From: Acetobacteraceae bacterium
GTDB lineage: Bacteria > Pseudomonadota > Alphaproteobacteria > Acetobacterales > Acetobacteraceae
Reading direction: 5' to 3'
Assembly (NCBI GenBank): GCA_030041255.1
Contig: JASHOF010000046.1
Location: forward strand, 1-46,562
Length of the DNA stretch: 46,562 nt
Shown here: piece by piece, positions 41,287 to 46,562 of the stretch
Layout: every line of letters starts with the position of its first letter
Position numbering within the stretch: the stretch's first letter is position 1
The notes under the pieces: generated by a model
Database searches by the model: none
What the model was told of the DNA's origin: nothing
Seen by the model: only the letters and a program-made list of their open reading frames with translations
Position numbers and translations under genes: made by a program

Positions 41287-42777
41287 ATGCACATCCGCTT
41301 CACTATCCGCCTGCTCGCCCTGCTCTGTCTCGCGGTGCTGCTGCCGCGGGCAGAAGCGGCCACTCTGCCAGAGCCATCCCATAGAGCGCCGCGGGAGGCG
41401 CTGCCGCCACCGGCGGTCAGCCATCACGTTCTCACTCTTCCGGACCGCGCGCTCCATTTCACTGCGACGGCCGGGAGCATCCTTCTGCACAATGAGAACG
41501 GTTCGCCCGAAGCGGCGATTGCGTACCTCTCCTACACGCTCGACGGAGCGGATGCGGACACCCGCCCTGTCACCTTCGTCTTCAACGGCGGCCCCGGCGA
41601 AGCCTCGGCCTGGCTGCAACTCGGCGCGGTCGGCCCGTGGCGCATCGCCATGGCCGGACCTGGGGACCTCGAGAACGGCATTCCGTCCGCGGCCCCCCAT
41701 CTCCTTCCCAACGCCGACACCTGGCTCGATTTCACCGACCTCGTCTTCATCGACCCGGCGGGTACCGGCTACAGCCGCATCCTCGACCCTGGCCCGGCCG
41801 CCCGTGGCCGCCTCTGGTCGGTGAACGGAGATATTGCTTCTCTTGCCGAAGTCATTCGCCGCTGGCTCGAGCAGGCGGGACGGGCGGCATCGCCGAAATT
41901 CCTGCTTGGAGAAAGCTACGGCGGATTCCGCGTGCCGCGCCTGGCGCACGCGCTGGCGGAGGATCAGGGGATCGGCGTGCGCGGCCTGATCATGGTTTCG
42001 CCCGTCCTCGATTTCTCCGGCAGCTTCGCCTTCGATCCGCTCTACTGGGTCGAACGGCTGCCGAGCCTCGTCGCCGTCACCCGCGCAAAGCAAGGCCCCG
42101 TAACCCGGGCCACGCTTGCCGACGCCGAGGGTTACGCCGTCGGGGATTTCCTGCGTGACCAACTGGCCGGACCGCGCGATCCTGCCGCCCTGAGCCGCCT
42201 GGTGGCACGCGTTTCCGAGCTGACCGGGCTCGACGCTTCCGAGGTGCTGAGGGAAGACGGCAGTATCGATGTCCGGACTTTCCTCCGCGAGACGGCTCCC
42301 GGACGGATCGCCAGCATCTACGACGCCACCATCACTGATCCGGATGCAGCCCCGGCCAACCCCTGGTTCCCCGAGCCGGACCCGATCTTCCGCCTGACAC
42401 CGCCCTTCACGAGCGCCATGCTGATTCTGTATCGCCAGCGCCTGCACTGGCGGCCAGCGCCGCTCTATCGTCTCTTCAACCCCGCGGTCGAACGGCACTG
42501 GAATTGGGGACACGGCAGGGCCGCGCCCGAATCCGTCACCGCGCTCAGGGAGGACCTCGCCCTCGATCCTGCACTCCACGTGCTGATCGCGCATGGCCTG
42601 TTCGATCTCATCACGCCCTATTTCCGGACGGTGCTGATCCTCCGCCACCTGCCGGATATCGGCCCGGCGGACCGGGTGCGCCTGGTCACCTTCGAGGGCG
42701 GGCACATGTTCTACAGCCGGGATGCCTCTCGGGCCGCCTTCCGCGCGGACGCTCTCGCGCTCATCACCGGCAGGTGA
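41287..42777 (+). CDS. Secreted S10-family serine carboxypeptidase
   Basis: A 496-residue exported peptidase: signal peptide (IRLLALLCLAVLLPRAEAA), oxyanion loop FVFNGGPGEASAW (residues 98-110), nucleophile Ser210 in LLGESYGGFRVPRLA, catalytic Asp440 in HGLFDLITPYF and His473 in FEGGHMFYS. All S10 residues are in order, so it should be active, removing C-terminal residues in the periplasm at low pH as the family does. An ATG 41287 start with GAGGAGG about 8 nt upstream. The upstream 177 bp shared with the divergent reductase contains the promoters. Confidence 0.92.
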   Translation: MHIRFTIRLLALLCLAVLLPRAEAATLPEPSHRAPREALPPPAVSHHVLTLPDRALHFTATAGSILLHNENGSPEAAIAYLSYTLDGADADTRPVTFVFNGGPGEASAWLQLGAVGPWRIAMAGPGDLENGIPSAAPHLLPNADTWLDFTDLVFIDPAGTGYSRILDPGPAARGRLWSVNGDIASLAEVIRRWLEQAGRAASPKFLLGESYGGFRVPRLAHALAEDQGIGVRGLIMVSPVLDFSGSFAFDPLYWVERLPSLVAVTRAKQGPVTRATLADAEGYAVGDFLRDQLAGPRDPAALSRLVARVSELTGLDASEVLREDGSIDVRTFLRETAPGRIASIYDATITDPDAAPANPWFPEPDPIFRLTPPFTSAMLILYRQRLHWRPAPLYRLFNPAVERHWNWGHGRAAPESVTALREDLALDPALHVLIAHGLFDLITPYFRTVLILRHLPDIGPADRVRLVTFEGGHMFYSRDASRAAFRADALALITGR

Positions 42778-42842
42778 GCGACGGTTGCGCGGATTCCCCG
42801 TCTCTGGGAGAAACGGCTCTTCCCGAGGACGGCGCGCGAGCG

Positions 42843-44186
42843 ATGGAGCTTTATTTCCACAACAGTCTGAGCCGGCGGCGCGAACGCTTCGTCCCGCTCG
42901 ATCCTCTGCACGTGCGCGTCTATGTTTGCGGCCCGACCGTTTACGATCTGGCGCATGTCGGCAACGCGCGTCCGATCGTCGTGTTCGATGTCCTCGTGCG
43001 GCTGCTGCGGCACCTTTTTCCGCGCGTCACCTATGTGCGCAACATCACCGACGTTGACGACAAGATCATCGCCCGCGCCGCAGAGACCGGCGAGCCGATC
43101 TCCGCGCTGACCGCGCGCACGACCGCGGAGTTCGAGGCCGATATGGCCGCGCTCGGCGCGCTTCCGCCCGACATCGAACCCCGCGCGACCGGCCATATCG
43201 GCGAGATGATCACGCTGATCGAGCGGCTGATCGCGGGCGGGCACGCGTACCTGGCTGAAGGACACGTGCTTTTTTCGATCGCCAGCTTCGCGGCCTACGG
43301 GCGGCTTTCCGGGCGCTCGCGCGAAGACATGATTGCAGGCGCGCGCGTCGAGGTCGCACCCTACAAGCGCGACGCGGCTGATTTCGTGCTGTGGAAACCC
43401 TCCGCCGTGGATCAGCCAGGCTGGGAGAGTCCGTGGGGCCGCGGCCGTCCAGGCTGGCATATCGAGTGCAGCGCGATGTCCTGGCGGCATCTCGGCACCG
43501 ATTTCGATATCCATGGCGGGGGCGCCGACCTGATCTTTCCGCACCACGAGAATGAAATTGCGCAAAGCTGCTCGGCCTTTCCGGAAAGCCGTTTCGCTCG
43601 CGTCTGGCTGCATAACGGCATGCTGCGCGTGAACGGAGAGAAGATGGCGAAGAGCCTCGGCAACTTCCTGACCGTGCGCGATGCGCTTGCGGTTGCCCCC
43701 GGCGAAGCGGTGCGGCTTCTGCTCCTCAAGACACATTACCGTGCGGAGCTCGATTTTTCTTTGCCTGCGCTGGCCGAGGTGCGCCACGAGCTGGACCGGT
43801 TCTATCGGGCGCGCGCGCGCCACCCCAAGCCTGCAGAGCTGCCCGTCCCCGATTCCGTCACGGCCGCGCTGGCGGACGACCTCAACACACCGGCCGCCTT
43901 CGCCGCTCTCTATCCGCTCGCCGACCGGGCGCTTGGCGGGGATGCGGAGGCTGCGGGCAGCCTGGCGGCTGCCGGCGCATTGCTCGGCCTTTTTCAGGCC
44001 GAGCCCGCCGAATGGTTTCAGTCCGGTGGCGACCGTCCCAGGATCGAGGCCGCCATCGCGGCACGCAGCAAGGCGCGCCAGGCTCGAAACTTCGCCCAGG
44101 CGGATGCGATCCGTGCCGAGCTTGCGGCGCAGGGCATCCTGCTCGAGGACGGGCCAGGCGGCACGACCTGGCGGCACGCCTCATGA
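42843..44186 (+). CDS. cysS: Cysteinyl-tRNA synthetase
   Basis: Charges tRNA-Cys. The 447-residue class I synthetase has the zinc/substrate Cys29 in VYVCGPTVYDLAHVGNARP with the HIGH-type motif HVGN at residues 38-41, WHIECSAMSWRHLG, DLIFPHHENEIAQS, and the KMSKS-type motif KMAKS at residues 267-271. ATG 42843 matches the usual N-terminus (LYFHNSLSRRRERFVPLDP). It is 65 bp after the peptidase and coupled by ATGA to the RNA methyltransferase. Confidence 0.96.
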   Translation: MELYFHNSLSRRRERFVPLDPLHVRVYVCGPTVYDLAHVGNARPIVVFDVLVRLLRHLFPRVTYVRNITDVDDKIIARAAETGEPISALTARTTAEFEADMAALGALPPDIEPRATGHIGEMITLIERLIAGGHAYLAEGHVLFSIASFAAYGRLSGRSREDMIAGARVEVAPYKRDAADFVLWKPSAVDQPGWESPWGRGRPGWHIECSAMSWRHLGTDFDIHGGGADLIFPHHENEIAQSCSAFPESRFARVWLHNGMLRVNGEKMAKSLGNFLTVRDALAVAPGEAVRLLLLKTHYRAELDFSLPALAEVRHELDRFYRARARHPKPAELPVPDSVTAALADDLNTPAAFAALYPLADRALGGDAEAAGSLAAAGALLGLFQAEPAEWFQSGGDRPRIEAAIAARSKARQARNFAQADAIRAELAAQGILLEDGPGGTTWRHAS

Positions 44187-44986
44187 CCGGTCGCGACGGC
44201 GGCGCCGTGCTCGAAGCCGGGGCGCCCGGCCCGGCGGTGATACTGGTGCGCCCCCAGCTTGCGGAGAATATCGGAGCCGCGGCCCGGGCGATGGCCAATG
44301 GTGGCCTGTTGCATCTGCGCCTGGTCGCTCCGCGAGACGGCTGGCCGCAAGACAAGGCCTGGCGCACAGCCTCGGGTGCTGATCACATTCTCGATTCGGC
44401 ACGTCTTTTTCCTGATGTTGCGGCCGCCACGGCCGATCTCCGGCACGTCTTCGCGACGTGCCCGCGGCCGCGCCATGTCATCACGCCCGTTCTCACCGCG
44501 CGTGGCGCCGCCTGCGAGCTTCGTGCGATCGGTGGGCGCGGGCTCACAGCCGGCATTCTGTTCGGGCCCGAGCGTGCGGGGCTCGACGCAGAGGATCTCG
44601 CGCGCAGCGATGCGCTGGTGCGCTATCCCCTCAATCCGCGCTTCCCGTCGCTCAATCTTGCGCAGGCGGTGATGGTGATGGCCTATGAGTGGTGGCTTGC
44701 CGGCGATCCCGACATTCTCCCGCGCAGGATGATGACCAACGAGACGCGTGTCGCAACGAAAGCGGAGATCGAGAACTTTCTTTGTCACCTCCTGGCAGAG
44801 CTCGATGCCTCCGGCTTCCTGCGCAATGCGGAGAAGCGGCCGGGCATGGTGCGCAACATTCGTCATTTCTTTGCCCGCGGCGAGGTGACCGAGCAGGAAC
44901 TCGCTACCCTGCACGGCATCGTCACCGAGCTTTCCCGCGGCCGCCGAGAGCACGGCCGCTGTGTCTGGCCGATATTTCCCTGTTAG
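44183..44986 (+). CDS. TrmJ-like tRNA/rRNA 2'-O-methyltransferase (SPOUT fold)
   Basis: A 267-residue SPOUT methyltransferase. Motifs: VILVRPQLAENIGAAARAMA, LRLVAPRDGWP, and the knot region ILFGPERAGLDAEDLARSDA followed by PLNPRFPSLNLAQAVMVMAY. It methylates the ribose 2'-O of a tRNA wobble-loop nucleotide in the TrmJ group. A helical C-terminal extension (NFLCHLLAELDASGFLRNAE) is normal for TrmJ. ATG 44183 overlaps the cysS stop, so a tRNA synthetase and a tRNA modifier are made together. Confidence 0.9.
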   Translation: MTGRDGGAVLEAGAPGPAVILVRPQLAENIGAAARAMANGGLLHLRLVAPRDGWPQDKAWRTASGADHILDSARLFPDVAAATADLRHVFATCPRPRHVITPVLTARGAACELRAIGGRGLTAGILFGPERAGLDAEDLARSDALVRYPLNPRFPSLNLAQAVMVMAYEWWLAGDPDILPRRMMTNETRVATKAEIENFLCHLLAELDASGFLRNAEKRPGMVRNIRHFFARGEVTEQELATLHGIVTELSRGRREHGRCVWPIFPC

Positions 44987-45321
44987 CCCGAACTTTCATG
45001 GATGAATGATTCACACTCCCCCTGCCCCTCTCGCGGGCCGACGGCAGCCGGCCGGCCTCGCGCTGATGCGCGAAGGTCGGCCCCATGCTCTGCGCGCGGA
45101 TGATGACGCTCGAGCAGACTGGTGACGATCGGCCGGCGGAGTTCGGCGCCTCGCGTTGCCGGCGCTGCACCGGGGCACGGTTCCCCGGCCGCCTGCATCG
45201 CCTCGGCAACGTGCCGGTCCTGGCACATCAGGGCAATGGCGGCCTTGTGCTCGCCCATCTGGTAGAGCACGACCGCAGAATGACGCCGTTCGCAGCCGGC
45301 GTCGGACCACATGCCGCCGAG
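44987..45321. other. Non-coding or degenerate stretch before the IS110 remnant
   Basis: 335 bp with no supported gene. A minus-strand reading at about 45140-45300 (CERRHSAVVLYQMGEHKAAI) looks protein-like but has no start, ribosome site or recognised family. It could be a decayed gene end. Confidence 0.4.
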
Positions 45322-45628
45322 GCTGATGCCGAACCCAAGCTCGCCCGACGCCAGCAAATCCTCGCCAGCATCGTCGGGCTGGGCGCCCTGACCGCCCATC
45401 AGCTCATCGCCACCATGCCCGAACTGGGAACGCTCAATAACAAACAGGTCGCCTCCTTGGCCGCCTCGCACCACTCGCGCGTCAGTCAGGCCAGTGGAAA
45501 GGCCGAAGCTTCATTCGCGGCGGGAGAGCCAACGTCCGCCAAGCACTCTACATGCCGGCGCTCGTTGCCGCGCGCTTCAACCATCACCTCAAGGCCAAAT
45601 ACCGTCAGCTCATCGCCGCCGGCTCCAG
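45322..45628 (+). pseudogene. IS110-family transposase remnant (C-terminal part, frameshifted)
   Basis: The C-terminal transposase_20 region of IS110 enzymes is recognisable in two frames. The first ends with IVGLGALTAHQLIATMPELG and NKQVASLA, up to about 45462. After an apparent 1-nt deletion the reading continues as LAPLARQSGQWKGRSFIRGG, RANVRQALYMPALVAARFNH and HLKAKYRQLIAAG to about 45628. The N-terminal DEDD catalytic domain and the extreme C-terminus are absent, so the copy is dead. No flanking element ends were identified. Confidence 0.8.
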
Positions 45629-46189
45629 GGCGCGGTCGTTTGGTTGTCTAAAAATACGAGAATTATCACATCTAATTTATTGACTAATCCGTGAGTTCAC
45701 TATTCGACCGTAGATTTGCATATTTGGACGGCAGTGGTTGACCAGTCCTTTCTTTCTGAAACTCAATCACGCTGTTGTACTAAAAAATCAATCATGGTCT
45801 CGTATTTATGTCCCTGCCTCTAACTTTAAAACTTCTGTTGAGAATTGAGGTCCCGACGATCGCCTGGGCATTGTCAGGCATCCGGCGACATTTCAGAACT
45901 GTCGAGAGATTCCCCAGAGGCAGCAAATGCCTCGAGCCTAGGGGCGGGGATTTTACTTGCCTTTTTTGGCTAGCCGCTTCGGCCGGCGCCGGAGCGGCAT
46001 GCTGGCCGATTTCTTCCACGGGGCCCGGCGTCAAGGCGGCGGCATCAGCTGACCGTCGGCGCCGGGGCTTTGTCGCGCCGGCGAGTTGGCTGGTGACGGT
46101 CTAGCCGCCCGCCGTTTTGCGCTCGCAGCAATCTAACCCGCCGACGCGCGGGGTGCCCATTCCCTCATCCGATTGCAGGACAAAATCTC
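45629..46189. other. Non-coding region upstream of the glycine-rich gene, partly AT-rich
   Basis: About 560 bp without a supported gene. The stretch 45645-45850 is clearly more AT-rich than the rest of the window and has several TTGAC-like hexamers (for example near 45680 and 45738) without convincing partners. A hairpin with stem GAGGCA/TGCCTC (45917-45933), nested in CCCC (45912-45915) and GGGG (45941-45944), could form in the leader or end an upstream transcript. It resembles no riboswitch I know. Confidence 0.4.
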
Positions 46190-46562
46190 ATGAAACTCCG
46201 TACTTTCTTCCTGACGACCACCGCGGTGCTCGTATTGGCATCATCGCCGGCCTTAGCCGGGCACGGTGGCCAGGGGTCGCCCGGCGGCCATGGTGGTTAC
46301 GGTAGTCACAGTTCGTCTGCCGGAGTCGGCGGCAACGGCGGGTCCGGCGGAGTCGGCGGTCAGGGCGGCAACGGCGGGTCCGGTGGAGTCGGCGGTCAGG
46401 GCGGCCAGGGTGGCAGCGGCTCGTCCGGTCATCAGGGCGGCAACGGCGGGGTCGGCAGCCAGGGCGGCAACGGCGGGTCCGGTGGAGTCGGCGGTCAGGG
46501 CGGCCAGGGCGGTAACGGCGGCAACGGCTCGTCCGGTCACCAGGGCGGCAACGGCGGGGTCG
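46190..46562 (+). CDS. Secreted glycine-rich repeat protein, partial (runs off the right end)
   Basis: Starts at ATG 46190 with AGGA about 10 nt upstream; 124 codons are visible. Residues 1-23 form a signal peptide ending ALA ([19 protein letters not shown]). The rest is almost entirely Gly with Asn, Gln, Ser, Val and His in short motifs such as [17 protein letters not shown]. The reading stays open through the repeats, so it is a real exported protein rather than chance GC-rich sequence. Similar low-complexity Gly repeats occur in cell-surface, adhesin or structural proteins, but no specific function can be given. The C-terminus is outside the window. Confidence 0.8.
   Translation, partial: MKLRTFFLTTTAVLVLASSPALAGHGGQGSPGGHGGYGSHSSSAGVGGNGGSGGVGGQGGNGGSGGVGGQGGQGGSGSSGHQGGNGGVGSQGGNGGSGGVGGQGGQGGNGGNGSSGHQGGNGGV
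46361..46562 (+). repeat. Tandem 99-bp repeat within the glycine-rich gene
   Basis: A 50-bp block at 46361-46410 is repeated exactly at 46460-46509, an offset of 99 bp or 33 codons, and the following bases up to the window end are also similar. The unit is in frame, so the protein repeats as 33-residue blocks and copy number could vary between strains. Confidence 0.85.

Noticed and set aside
45085-45651. 188-codon plus-strand frame taken as a whole gene
   Set aside because: Only its middle matches IS110 transposase, and the homology changes frame at about 45463, so it is a remnant, not a gene.
45808-46104. 98-codon plus-strand frame before the Gly-rich gene
   Set aside because: No ribosome site, no family, mixed composition and a base content unlike the coding regions.
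46253-46540. Minus-strand Ala/Thr-rich repetitive open frame
   Set aside because: It is only the complement of the glycine repeats; the plus-strand frame has a signal peptide and ribosome site.
1-46562. tRNA genes, CRISPR arrays, prophage
   Set aside because: No cloverleaf-like sequence, no regularly spaced short repeats and no phage structural genes were seen by eye; a tRNAscan or CRISPR search would settle this.

Overview
The window looks like the chromosome of a very GC-rich alphaproteobacterium. Three features point that way: the hemC-hemD-mitofilin-hemY block, a glnE-type adenylyltransferase, and the dense ATGA/TGATG coupling between genes. Codon usage and the mix of metabolic genes would fit Rhodospirillales/Acetobacteraceae, but the sequence alone does not settle family or genus. 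I see no tRNA, rRNA, CRISPR array or prophage. Most of the window is tightly packed coding sequence. The only clear decay zone is at 45-46.2 kb.

Layout. 1-5.1 kb: glnE (leaving the window at the left edge) diverges from a large AsmA-like/DUF3971 envelope protein. 5.3-6.7 kb: a secreted serine beta-lactamase-fold hydrolase. 6.8-9.7 kb: a coupled trio of fumarylacetoacetase-family hydrolase, exonuclease III and a CaiB/BaiF-type CoA transferase. 9.8-12.8 kb: a complete TRAP transporter (DctP, DctQ, DctM). 12.9-20.3 kb: an eight-gene co-directional cluster of Cys-nucleophile alpha/beta hydrolase, acetoacetate-decarboxylase-fold protein, three small unknown proteins, patatin-like lipase, GMC oxidoreductase and metallophosphoesterase. 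It ends at an intrinsic terminator inside the 3' end of hemY. 20.3-24.3 kb (minus strand): hemC, hemD, a mitofilin-like membrane protein and hemY. 24.3-27.2 kb: tsaD, rlmJ, gpsA. 27.2-28.1 kb: a PLP-dependent threonine/serine dehydratase on the minus strand. 28.5-32.8 kb: an OmpA-like lipoprotein, then a pqi-type lipid-transport operon in the order B-C-A. 33-41 kb: an accessory metabolic stretch with a cupin, an outer-membrane protein, a DUF1254 protein, a TetR regulator, a tautomerase, an aldehyde dehydrogenase, a GNAT acetyltransferase and a medium-chain reductase. 41.3-45 kb: S10 peptidase, cysS and a TrmJ-like RNA methyltransferase. 45-46.2 kb: an IS110 transposase remnant and non-coding sequence. 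46.2 kb to the end: the start of a secreted glycine-rich repeat protein.

Two things stand out. First, the 12.9-20.3 kb cluster appears to hold, as separate translationally coupled genes, the parts that I recall in some bacteria as one large GMC-oxidoreductase/alpha-beta-hydrolase (cholesterol-oxidase-like) protein. With it come a patatin and several uncharacterised small proteins, so it is the best candidate here for an undescribed lipid- or sterol-processing system. Second, a family of hairpin-bearing intergenic elements occurs in four copies (about 5.2, 33.5, 38.9 and 40.1 kb). In each, the hairpin end faces the 3' end of the neighbouring gene, and in two the hairpin runs into the stop codon.

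Regulation is visible at one place: a 46-bp near-perfect palindrome between the divergent tetR and tautomerase genes carries a TTGACA box on each strand inside its arms. It probably controls a TetR-DUF1254-outer-membrane-protein transcript on one side and a tautomerase-aldehyde-dehydrogenase transcript on the other.
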